From Clostridia bacterium (GTDB lineage: Bacteria; Bacillota; Clostridia; DUPQ01), in assembly GCA_030592085.1 (NCBI GenBank), contig JAUUZV010000128.1, positions 1 through 7,257 of the forward strand: 7,257 nt of DNA. Direction: 5' to 3'. Below the pieces are notes generated by a model that saw only the letters and a list, made by a program, of their open reading frames with translations, was not told the DNA's origin and searched no databases. The translations under genes and the position numbers were made by a program. Below, in pieces: positions 1 through 5,404 of the stretch; the first letter of the stretch is position 1, and each line of letters starts with the position of its first letter.

Positions 1-278
1 AAGCTTTTAATAAAGGATGATGAAATTGCATACAAAAAACGTAGTGATTCTGACATATGCATTGTTTTTTCCATAAAACCTAACACCCATAGTGCTTCAT
101 ATTTATTTACTTTAGAAAGATTATATGTATCTTCTTGTAGATGCATTTGATTTTGTTCTATCTTAACTTTAGTATTACGCCAATCTAATTCAAAATCACC
201 ATTAGGATATAATATTACTATAAGTTCTTTATATGTTTTTTTATTATCTTTTCTTTTTTTCTTGTAAGCCAAATTCAT
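1..278 (-). CDS. Unknown protein, 3' part cut by the left window edge
   Basis: An open minus-strand frame of 92 codons starts with ATG at 278 and has no stop before the left edge. The SD sequence AAAGGA sits 3 nt upstream of the ATG, and an extended -10 promoter lies just beyond it, so this start is convincing. The product begins with a Lys-rich stretch (MNLAYKKKRK...), followed by a short beta-type segment (ELIVILYPNGDFELDW, about residues 18-33) and a probable helix (YEALWVLGFM, about 60-69). There is no signal peptide or membrane segment in the visible part. I do not recognise the family and propose no function. The missing C-terminus prevents any length comparison. It lies downstream of the AlbA_2/ATPase gene on the same strand, but the promoter and a possible terminator between them suggest separate transcription. 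Confidence 0.7.
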   Translation of the reverse strand, partial: MNLAYKKKRKDNKKTYKELIVILYPNGDFELDWRNTKVKIEQNQMHLQEDTYNLSKVNKYEALWVLGFMEKTMHMSESLRFLYAISSSFIKS

Positions 279-289
279 ATTCCTTTCAA

Positions 290-321
290 AAGTGCTATTA
301 GCAGCACCATATATTATATCA
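290..321 (-). promoter_or_regulatory. Extended -10 promoter and 5'-end hairpin of the left-edge gene
   Basis: On the minus strand, TGA-TATAAT (321-313) is a full extended -10 element. No good -35 box is present, which is acceptable for the extended -10 class. Transcription would begin near 306. The RNA would then open almost at once with a stem GTGCT/AGCAC (303-307 with 292-296) that ends about 5 nt before the SD. This could stabilise the 5' end or modulate translation. That role is inference from position only. Confidence 0.5.
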
Positions 322-351
322 GATATGTAATTGGCTTTTATAGAAAAATTT

Positions 352-380
352 AAAAAACATTTATTAATTTTATGTTTTTT
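352..380. terminator. AT-rich inverted repeat at the end of the AlbA_2/ATPase gene
   Basis: A perfect 9-bp inverted repeat (AAAAAACAT at 352-360, ATGTTTTTT at 372-380) has an 11-nt loop and overlaps the TAA stop of the minus-strand gene. The arms end in A and T runs as in bidirectional terminators. However, only one GC pair is present, so the stem is weak and termination is uncertain. Confidence 0.35.
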
Positions 381-1698
381 TATAGCGAGTTGCACGAGAA
401 CTATTATATGTGGTTAGATCTCCCTTGTTTACTAGTTTTTTTAGCACTTCATATGTTTGTGTTTTTCCTAATCCAATAACTTTTTGAGCTTCAATTCTAC
501 TTATTGAACCAAAAGCATATAAATAGTTATAAATTAATTGCTCTTGACTACTTCCTTCTTTAAAGAAGGAATGTTCAGAAGACGACTCATATACAGATGA
601 AATAATTGTTGGAAGTTTAACTGTTATACTATTTTCCATTACTTGAAAAGAAGGTTTATTCATATAGTTTTTGTATTGTTCTTTAATTCTTCTAATACCT
701 GTTCCCATTCTCTCAACAATTCCAACTCTCATAAAAATCTCAGTAATAATACGATTTCTAAGTAGTGATATTTTCCCTTCTACAAATTCTTCTTTACTTA
801 ATTCTCCTGGTAAACTTCCAGGTGATACAATTTCAATTCTATCATTGAAAAACTCTATTCTTATTTCTCCTTCATGAAAATAGTCACGATGAATAATAGC
901 ATTAGCCACAGCTTCTCGATATGCTATAAGAGGTACTCCATTCATAGTTTGTCTAATGGCTTCTTTTATGACTTCTCTTTTAGAAATATTTCGCTGATAA
1001 AACTCAATTGCTTTAATAAATTGTTCAATAATTGAACAATTTTTTACTCGTTGTCTTTCTATAATTATAGATGTGTTATTATTTTCATACTTAACCAAAT
1101 TAATTACACTACATCTTATCTTGTTTTGATCTGATAGTAATACAGCTCCATTATTATATTGATCATTCTTTAATAATTCTAAAGTAATTAATATGTTTCT
1201 ATCTACTTCTAGTAGTCCTGTATGCCGCGTAAGTTGCTTTGATAGAACATTAAAGGTCATTTCTCCTTGTGTAGAAGATGACGTCTCAAAAGTTAAATTA
1301 CGACCAGCAAGAATTAATTTTTGATATTCGTTTCTCTTAATTTCTTTTGTAGAACTATCACTTCGTTTATATGACTTATTACGATATGTATAAGGTGTAA
1401 ACTCTCCTTTGTAAATAGATAGTACAATCAATGATTTTTTGTTAACCATATATTCACCTATTTCAAAATATGGTACTGGTTTAATATTATCATTAATAGA
1501 TTGTTCAAGTTGCATTCGTACTTCTTTTTGATTATTTACACCTACAACTCTTTTATCATCAGCAATACCAATAATAACCTTCCCATTATGATAATTAGCA
1601 AAGGCTACAACTGTTTTAAGTAGATTTTTAGTTAATTCTACTTTAAATTCAATATATTTATTCTCTCCATTATTAATTAAATCATTAATATTATTCAT
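370..1698 (-). CDS. AlbA_2 (Schlafen-type) and GHKL ATPase-like putative transcriptional regulator
   Basis: This 442-residue protein has the layout of the widespread COG2865-type ATP-binding, putative DNA-binding proteins. Residues about 9-130 match AlbA_2: the start E.KYIEFK, then KTVVAFANYHNGKVIIGI, then a conserved Y.R...S segment (residues 105-116). Residues about 255-345 resemble HATPase_c_4: an N-box-like segment with E262, N266, H270, R271 and D272, then IEIVSPGSLPG, then a glycine loop MGTGIRR near 331-337. Residues 384-442 look like a winged helix (SRIEAQKVIGLGKTQTYEVLKKL). The frame is open to a TTG at 1767, but a good promoter lies at 1739-1767, so the transcript would begin after it. 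ATG 1698 has the SD GGTGG 5 nt upstream and gives a complete AlbA_2 domain. It is divergent from the URO-D-like gene. Role in the cell is unknown: regulation is the usual prediction, and Schlafen-type proteins also occur near defence genes. Family assignment is strong, function weak. Confidence 0.9.
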   Translation of the reverse strand: MNNINDLINNGENKYIEFKVELTKNLLKTVVAFANYHNGKVIIGIADDKRVVGVNNQKEVRMQLEQSINDNIKPVPYFEIGEYMVNKKSLIVLSIYKGEFTPYTYRNKSYKRSDSSTKEIKRNEYQKLILAGRNLTFETSSSTQGEMTFNVLSKQLTRHTGLLEVDRNILITLELLKNDQYNNGAVLLSDQNKIRCSVINLVKYENNNTSIIIERQRVKNCSIIEQFIKAIEFYQRNISKREVIKEAIRQTMNGVPLIAYREAVANAIIHRDYFHEGEIRIEFFNDRIEIVSPGSLPGELSKEEFVEGKISLLRNRIITEIFMRVGIVERMGTGIRRIKEQYKNYMNKPSFQVMENSITVKLPTIISSVYESSSEHSFFKEGSSQEQLIYNYLYAFGSISRIEAQKVIGLGKTQTYEVLKKLVNKGDLTTYNSSRATRYKKT

Positions 1699-1712
1699 AT
1701 TACCACCCATCC

Positions 1713-1736
1713 GAACGCAAATATTATTTTTCGTTC
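1713..1736. promoter_or_regulatory. GAACG/CGTTC inverted pair at the predicted transcription start
   Basis: GAACG (1713-1717) and CGTTC (1732-1736) form a perfect inverted pair separated by 14 nt. They cover the predicted start point and leader of the AlbA_2/ATPase gene. The half-sites share the GAACG core with the phased repeats at 1786-1815, so the same protein may bind both. This is inference. The spacing does not fit the Gram-positive LexA box. Confidence 0.4.
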
Positions 1737-1738
1737 TT

Positions 1739-1767
1739 ATTGTATCAAAGAAAAAGCCTGGTATCAA
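1739..1767 (-). promoter_or_regulatory. Predicted sigma-A promoter of the AlbA_2/ATPase gene
   Basis: On the minus strand, the -35 box TTGATA (1767-1762, 5 of 6 consensus) is followed by a 17-nt spacer and the -10 box TACAAT (1744-1739, 5 of 6). A TG one base upstream of the -10 makes it an extended -10. Initiation is expected near 1732, which gives a leader of about 35 nt before ATG 1698. This placement argues against the upstream TTG start. Confidence 0.65.
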
Positions 1768-1785
1768 TAAACTATAGTTTAAATA

Positions 1786-1815
1786 CCGAAAGCAACCGAA
1801 CGATAACGAACGTAT
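1786..1815. repeat. Three 10-bp-phased CGAA(A/C)G direct repeats, candidate operator
   Basis: The hexamers CGAAAG, CGAACG and CGAACG start at 1787, 1797 and 1807, exactly 10 bp apart, so they lie on one face of the helix. They are GC-rich islands in very AT-rich DNA. They end against a plus-strand TATAAT (1815-1820) and lie about 20 bp upstream of the minus-strand -35 box. This is the layout expected for a regulator binding as a head-to-tail oligomer, as OmpR-family proteins do, but which protein binds cannot be read from the window. Confidence 0.5.
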
Positions 1816-1869
1816 ATAATTTATTAATATATTATATATATTGCACGAGGCAACAACATAAGCTACTAT
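1815..1869 (+). promoter_or_regulatory. Candidate promoter elements for the URO-D-like gene
   Basis: Two options are visible. A perfect TATAAT at 1815-1820 directly abuts the phased repeats but has no -35 consensus, as at activator-dependent promoters. Alternatively, TTGCAC (1841-1846) and TACTAT (1864-1869) stand 17 nt apart but are poor matches. The leader of about 50-95 nt shows no recognisable riboswitch, including no cobalamin element. Confidence 0.35.
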
Positions 1870-1916
1870 GGTAGTGATATTTATTAGAATAATTATAAAA
1901 ATAATCTGGAGGATTT

Positions 1917-2894
1917 ATGAACAGTAAAGAAATTGTAAGGCGAACATTAGATTATGATAATCCCATAAGAGTGGCACATTCCTATGGAGATTCTGATTTT
2001 TCATGGATTGGTAACAATGTTAAAACACATTCAACTGATTGGAAAAAAATAGGACCATCTACCTATGAGCGTTATGATGAATGGGGAAACCTTTGGGGTC
2101 GAATAGATGATACTTCAAAAGGTGAAGTATTAAAAGGTGTATTAACTGATACAGAAAATGTTGATGACTATGAATTCCCAGATTATTCTAATTTTGCTGA
2201 TTATGACATAGCTGATAAAAATTCTGATAAATGGATTGTTGGAGGTATGCCTGGGTTTACTTTTAACATTGCTAGAAAACTATTTAAATTAGAAGATTAT
2301 TTAGTAAAATTATTAATAGAAGAAGATCTAGTACGAAAAGTTCATGATAAACTTGATTTAATACTTATGGATATGATAAAAAACTATGCTAAAGCAGGAG
2401 TAGATAGTATTATGTTTCCAGAAGATTGGGGTACTCAAACTCAAACTATGATAAGTCCTATATTATGGAAAAAAGAGTTTTTCCCTAGAACTAAAAAACT
2501 ATGTGATTTTGCTCATGAAAATAAAATTAAAGTATTTATGCACTCATGTGGTAAAATAAGTGAAATTGTTCCTGGATTAATGGAAGCTGGAATTGATTTA
2601 TTACAATTTGATCAACCAACATTACATGGTATTAATATTCTAGCTAACCATCAGAAAAAGGGTAAAATAACTTTCTGGTGTCCAGTTGATATTCAAAAAA
2701 CATTACAAACAAAAGATGAAACTATTATAAGAAATGAAGCCAAAGAAATGTTAGATAAATTATGGCAAGGTAAAGGTGGCTTTGTAGCTGGTTTTTATGG
2801 AGATGATGCTTCAATTGGACTTGAATCAAAATGGCAAGAAATTGCAAGTGACGAATTTGACAAAGCAGGAAAAAGAGACAATTATATAAAATAG
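1917..2894 (+). CDS. Uroporphyrinogen decarboxylase (URO-D) superfamily protein, MtaA/CmuA-like
   Basis: This 325-residue protein starts at ATG 1917 with the SD TGGAGG 4 nt upstream. It has the URO-D/methylcobamide:coenzyme M methyltransferase fold signature: GVDSIMFPEDWGTQ (about 161-174), a helix KEFFPRTKKLCDFAHENKIK, then VFMHSCGKISEIVPGLMEAGIDLLQFDQP (207-234). The H209-x-C211 pair is the zinc-binding H-x-C of MtaA/MtbA-type enzymes. In those families a third Cys sits near the C-terminus in a Gly-rich turn, but here that place reads GGFVAGFYGDDASIGL with no Cys. C255 (FWCPVD) might substitute. Length fits the superfamily. It is not a heme-pathway HemE candidate: the HemE N-terminal motifs and heme neighbours are absent. 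No corrinoid protein or activator lies next to it, so the methyl donor, if any, is unknown. The gene stands alone between a divergent regulator and its own terminator. Confidence 0.88.
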   Translation: MNSKEIVRRTLDYDNPIRVAHSYGDSDFSWIGNNVKTHSTDWKKIGPSTYERYDEWGNLWGRIDDTSKGEVLKGVLTDTENVDDYEFPDYSNFADYDIADKNSDKWIVGGMPGFTFNIARKLFKLEDYLVKLLIEEDLVRKVHDKLDLILMDMIKNYAKAGVDSIMFPEDWGTQTQTMISPILWKKEFFPRTKKLCDFAHENKIKVFMHSCGKISEIVPGLMEAGIDLLQFDQPTLHGINILANHQKKGKITFWCPVDIQKTLQTKDETIIRNEAKEMLDKLWQGKGGFVAGFYGDDASIGLESKWQEIASDEFDKAGKRDNYIK

Positions 2895-2900
2895 AAATCT

Positions 2901-2929
2901 AAGGAAAGCACAATAGTGCTTCCCTTTTT
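2901..2929. terminator. Intrinsic terminator between convergent genes
   Basis: An 11-position stem (2901-2911 with 2916-2926) has one A-C mismatch and a 4-nt AATA loop, and leads into a T run ending at 2929. It begins 6 nt after the URO-D-like stop. It is strongest for the plus strand. Read from the minus strand it is followed by a moderately T-rich tail, so it may also end the DUF2569 transcript. Confidence 0.75.
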
Positions 2930-2948
2930 ATTAAGTATTGTTACAATT

Positions 2949-3560
2949 CTATATAGTATCTATATACGTATTCTTAACTCTTTTTGATTGAAGAAAATAT
3001 AAATACCATATTGTAGAGTAAATAAGTGCCCCTATAACATTCCATAAATTAAATCCGCCCTCTGGTATGAATGCAGAGAGTATAATATTTGTAAGTATTG
3101 AACTTATGAAATAGTAAATTAGAAAAAACTTTACTATACTTACTGCATTTTTAGAAATTTTCCAAAGTTTTATTCCAGCTATTATCCCAAATACTATTAT
3201 AGATATTGATATACAAGTGCTAATTATAAAAACAGCTTTAACTGCTGGATAAGAAGCAAAATATGGTAGAGTTATGTTCCATCCAATAATCATAGAAATT
3301 GAAGATAGTAGTGGGCTTAAGATTGTAACTGATATACAATAAAATAATAGCCATCCTCCTACTTTTTCATTAATATCTACTGATTTATAGTATTTTGTCT
3401 CTGTTACTTCAACAATTTCATCAGATTTTATATCTTCTAGTACTTTGCTATCTTTATTACATGAATCACAAACAATAATCTTCATATGATTTGACTTAAT
3501 TTCATGCTTCATAGCACCATTAGACATATTCTGTCCACATTTTTCGCATATCCAACTCAA
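2949..3560 (-). CDS. Zinc-ribbon and DUF2569 four-helix membrane protein
   Basis: The product is 203 residues. The N-terminal 35 residues carry C5-x2-C8 and C31-x2-C34, a likely zinc ribbon, followed by a charged linker. Four hydrophobic segments follow (about 69-92, 107-131, 139-163, 172-190). The segment opening KVGGWLLFYCISV and the closing SKRVKNTY after the last helix are characteristic of DUF2569 proteins, which are inner-membrane proteins of unknown function. The start is TTG at 3560. The SD GGGGAGG lies 9 nt upstream, no ATG fits better, and starting later would lose the first CxxC pair. The gene is downstream of the toxin gene by 84 nt with no clear terminator between them, so read-through is possible. 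It converges on the URO-D-like gene. Fold assignment is fairly sure, function unknown. Confidence 0.82.
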   Translation of the reverse strand: MSWICEKCGQNMSNGAMKHEIKSNHMKIIVCDSCNKDSKVLEDIKSDEIVEVTETKYYKSVDINEKVGGWLLFYCISVTILSPLLSSISMIIGWNITLPYFASYPAVKAVFIISTCISISIIVFGIIAGIKLWKISKNAVSIVKFFLIYYFISSILTNIILSAFIPEGGFNLWNVIGALIYSTIWYLYFLQSKRVKNTYIDTI

Positions 3561-3569
3561 TTTATTATT

Positions 3570-3576
3570 CCTCCCC
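3570..3576 (-). promoter_or_regulatory. Ribosome binding site supporting a TTG start
   Basis: GGGGAGG stands 9 nt upstream of TTG 3560 and is the only strong SD in the region. It decides the start of the DUF2569 gene in the absence of an ATG. Confidence 0.65.
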
Positions 3577-3644
3577 TAATTCTCTTACTTTATAAATATA
3601 TTTATTAATAATTGCTTTGCTTTCAATTACAACTACACAGGTTA

Positions 3645-3968
3645 TTATCTCTCTTTATTTATATTAGAGCTTCTTTTACTTATTATTCTATAAATTTCTT
3701 CTTTATCCCTTTTCCCAATTCCCCGAATTTCGATAATTTCGATTTCTGTAGGTGTGATAAGCCTATATACAATCCTATTTTTTTTTCTTACGATATAAAT
3801 TTTAAAAAAGCCACTTAAATTTATATTGAATTTATTCCCTAATTCTTGCCCTAATAATGGATTTTCTGTTAATTGATCAATCTTCTTATTAACCAACTTT
3901 TTTATACTTCCATCTAATTCTCTATAATCTTTAGCTGCATCGAAAATAAATTCTATTTTGTAGCTCAT
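3645..3968 (-). CDS. RelE/ParE-family type II toxin
   Basis: This 107-residue basic protein begins MSYKIEFIFDAAKDYRELDGS and continues with a two-helix N-terminal region, then the ParE/RelE core LSGFFKIYIVRKKNRIVYRL (51-70), IEIIEIRGIGKRDKEEIYR (76-94) and a short basic tail. R61, R65, Y68 and R87 occupy places where the family keeps basic or aromatic residues. RelE-type members are ribosome-dependent mRNA nucleases, whereas ParE-type members poison gyrase. Sequence reading alone does not separate the two, though the R/Y set and KRDKEEIYR ending resemble RelE-like members. Its ATG overlaps the antitoxin TGA as ATGA (3965-3968), so translation is coupled. The length is normal and no damage is visible, so the pair looks functional. 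Confidence 0.9.
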   Translation of the reverse strand: MSYKIEFIFDAAKDYRELDGSIKKLVNKKIDQLTENPLLGQELGNKFNINLSGFFKIYIVRKKNRIVYRLITPTEIEIIEIRGIGKRDKEEIYRIISKRSSNINKER

Positions 3969-4240
3969 ATATCTTCTCTAACTTTATTCCAAGACACATT
4001 TCTTTCAGGTTTATAATTCTTCAATCGTTTATCAATTACTTCTTTAATTTCTAGCTTTTCAAAAATATCTTCTAGGTTGTGAAAGAATACATAATCCTCA
4101 AACGAAACCATAACAGCTTCTAAATTATTATTTTTAGTTATGTATAAAGGATTTCCAGAAACTGCTAATTCTCTAACTTTCTTAGTTAGCTCTCTTTGGA
4201 GTTTTGTAATTGGTATTATATTATTTGATTCTACTAACAT
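3965..4240 (-). CDS. Phd/YefM-family antitoxin
   Basis: This 91-residue protein has the Phd/YefM N-terminal DNA-binding fold: NIIPITKLQRELTKKVRELA, then NPLYITKNNNLEAVMVSFEDYVFF (residues 8-53). A helical, charged C-terminus follows (54-91, ending NVSWNKVREDI) that would wrap and neutralise the toxin. The start is set at ATG 4240, with AGGAG 5 nt upstream. The open frame continues 17 codons further, but that would pass into the promoter and operator. It precedes the toxin with a 4-bp overlap, the standard order. Autoregulation through the inverted repeat in its promoter is expected from the family. Confidence 0.9.
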   Translation of the reverse strand: MLVESNNIIPITKLQRELTKKVRELAVSGNPLYITKNNNLEAVMVSFEDYVFFHNLEDIFEKLEIKEVIDKRLKNYKPERNVSWNKVREDI

Positions 4241-4262
4241 TATTTCTCCTTTTTCTATACAT

Positions 4263-4291
4263 ATTATACTACATACTATTATATGTAGCAA
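4263..4291 (-). promoter_or_regulatory. Toxin-antitoxin promoter with built-in operator
   Basis: The -35 box TTGCTA (4291-4286, 4 of 6) and the -10 box TATAAT (4268-4263, perfect) are separated by exactly 17 nt. A perfect 7-bp inverted repeat CTACATA/TATGTAG (4269-4275 and 4282-4288, 6-nt gap) fills the spacer and touches both boxes. A protein bound there would block RNA polymerase. Phd/YefM antitoxins usually bind such sites with toxin as co-repressor. The leader would be about 16 nt. Confidence 0.72.
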
Positions 4292-4377
4292 TAATGATAT
4301 TTATTTAACTGTTTCTTTCACATCCCCCTGTAATTCTATTAATTTTCTATACTGTTTCAGTTTTTCTATTAGGAATG

Positions 4378-4407
4378 TGTTGTTACTTGTAATTATTATT
4401 AACAACA
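4378..4407. repeat. Perfect 8-bp inverted repeat downstream of the Nudix gene
   Basis: TGTTGTTA (4378-4385) and TAACAACA (4400-4407) pair perfectly around a 14-nt loop. No T run follows on either strand, so it is not a standard terminator. It lies in the 125-bp gap between the Nudix gene and the toxin-antitoxin promoter, which otherwise shows no gene or clear signal. It could shape the Nudix mRNA 3' end, or be chance in AT-rich DNA. Confidence 0.3.
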
Positions 4408-4416
4408 GCAAAAGCT

Positions 4417-4848
4417 TTATTCAAAATACGCAGTAGCGTATTTTTTAGCTTGATTTAGCATAGAAATCATTTGGTCTCTATCATAGGTAACATTTATCGG
4501 AAGTTTATCAAAAAATTCTATTTTCTCCATTTCAGTAATTTTAGGTAGTTCTTCAAATTTATGTATTTTTGCAAAATATACTCTGCCATTATTATGCAAA
4601 GTACCATCATCATTGAATAATTCATAATCCCAAACAGGTACAATATCAAATTCTATTGCTCCTGTTTCTTCATATAGTTCTCTTTTAGCTGCTACTAAGG
4701 GAGTTTCACCTTCATCAACATGTCCACCAGGTACTTCCCATTTTCCTCTTCTTTTATGAAAGCATAAAACCCATTTTCCATTAAATTCACTTTCAATAGC
4801 TACAAATCCAATATTATCAATTGAACCTGCAATATGATTTTTAATCAT
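4417..4848 (-). CDS. Nudix (MutT-type) hydrolase
   Basis: This 143-residue protein has a perfect Nudix box at residues 42-64: G42-x5-E48-x7-R56-E57-L58-x-E60-E61-x-G63-A64. Glutamates of REXXEE bind the divalent metal that hydrolyses a nucleoside-diphosphate-X bond. The run KWEVPGGHVDEGE before the helix is typical. The family cleaves oxidised or non-canonical NTPs, nucleotide sugars, dinucleotides or capped RNA; nothing visible fixes the substrate. The ATG at 4848 has the SD GGGAGGA 4 nt upstream, and the gap to the phosphatase stop is only 12 nt, so it is the last gene of a three-gene operon. Its final codons form a hairpin. It is a small complete Nudix enzyme without extra domains. Confidence 0.93.
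   Translation of the reverse strand: MIKNHIAGSIDNIGFVAIESEFNGKWVLCFHKRRGKWEVPGGHVDEGETPLVAAKRELYEETGAIEFDIVPVWDYELFNDDGTLHNNGRVYFAKIHKFEELPKITEMEKIEFFDKLPINVTYDRDQMISMLNQAKKYATAYFE
4423..4446 (+). terminator. Terminator-like hairpin within the last codons of the Nudix gene
   Basis: AAAATACGC (4423-4431) and GCGTATTTT (4436-4444) form a perfect 9-bp stem with a 4-nt AGTA loop. On the plus strand it ends in TTTTTT (4441-4446), the form of an intrinsic terminator. On the minus strand it is followed by GAATAA, so only the U-rich 3' arm could help end the operon. No plus-strand gene precedes it. Confidence 0.5.
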
Positions 4849-4860
4849 GTAGTCCTCCCA

Positions 4861-5385
4861 TTATCCTTTAAAATCTAATTCAAATATTTCTCCGTTTTCA
4901 AGCCAGGGATTTTCATCTACTGAGTGAATCAACATTCCATGGCATACTACAATAACTTTTTTATACTTTATATATTTTTTTAATGTACTAAATAAACGGT
5001 TTTTTAGGGAATCATTATCTTCCCAGAGTCTTTCATCTCCTTTTGGATAATCTCCATTACGTTTGTTAAATTCAATTATTCTACTATTACCTTCTTTTGG
5101 TGAAATTTCTTTACAATTTATATCCTCTAGCCATTCATAAATATTTGGTTCAACAATTATATCTATCTGTAATTCTTTTGATAATATAGCAGCAGATTGA
5201 AGTGCCCTAGTATAAGGAGACGACAAAATGATATTAGCATCTTTAAGTCTATAATCATTTGCAGCTATTTTTAATTGTTCTATTCCATTTGCGGTAAGTG
5301 GTGCAAAATTTATAGCAATCCCCTTATATATTGTTTTACCGTTATTTTCATAGTCTGCTTCTCCATGTCTTATTAAATAGAACAT
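4861..5385 (-). CDS. Histidine phosphatase family (phosphoglycerate mutase-like) protein
   Basis: This 174-residue protein opens MFYLIRHGEADY, with the RHG motif at 6-8; H7 is the residue that would be phosphorylated. SSPYTRALQSA (55-65) supplies R60, E84 (IYEWLED) fits the acid, and VVCHGMLIH (147-154) supplies the second His, H149. All parts of the catalytic pocket are therefore present. The family includes phosphoglycerate mutases, alpha-ribazole phosphatases and broad phosphatases, and the substrate here is unknown. The start is ATG 5385 with GGAGG 5 nt upstream. It places RHG at the usual distance from the N-terminus, whereas the frame upstream would overlap the lipoprotein end. Gaps are 19 nt to the lipoprotein and 12 nt to the Nudix gene, so co-transcription is likely. 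Confidence 0.91.
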   Translation of the reverse strand: MFYLIRHGEADYENNGKTIYKGIAINFAPLTANGIEQLKIAANDYRLKDANIILSSPYTRALQSAAILSKELQIDIIVEPNIYEWLEDINCKEISPKEGNSRIIEFNKRNGDYPKGDERLWEDNDSLKNRLFSTLKKYIKYKKVIVVCHGMLIHSVDENPWLENGEIFELDFKG

Positions 5386-5404
5386 ATAATCCTCCATAAT
5401 AAAA

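Noticed and set aside
1..6. AAGCTT (HindIII site) exactly at the window start, suggesting a clone end.
   Set aside because: Another AAGCTT-type site occurs at 4413, and a single site at the edge says nothing about biology.
671..877. Plus-strand open frame of 68 codons, and similar ones at 3612-3818, 4140-4436 and 6675-7076.
   Set aside because: Each lies mostly antisense to a well supported gene or to its promoter, without a good SD and with composition explained by the opposite strand.
1711..1812. GAACG elements as a Gram-positive LexA (SOS) box.
   Set aside because: The LexA box needs GAAC-N4-GTTC; here the cores are direct repeats or an inverted pair 14 nt apart.
390..1849. The 9-mer TTGCACGAG occurs at 390-398 and 1841-1849, at both ends of the AlbA_2/ATPase gene, like a target-site duplication.
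   Set aside because: The left copy lies inside the coding sequence, the match stops at 9 bp with no terminal inverted repeats, and many exact 9-mers are expected by chance in 7 kb of AT-rich DNA.
1870..1916. Riboswitch (for example cobalamin) before the URO-D-like gene.
   Set aside because: The leader is under 100 nt, very AT-rich, and has no conserved riboswitch elements.
3592..3605. 14-bp perfect palindrome ATAAATATATTTAT upstream of the DUF2569 gene.
   Set aside because: It is pure A/T in AT-rich DNA and not placed on a convincing promoter, so chance explains it.
4308..4358. ACTGTTTC repeated at 4308-4315 and 4351-4358.
   Set aside because: Only two 8-bp copies, no further similarity or sensible spacing to a promoter.
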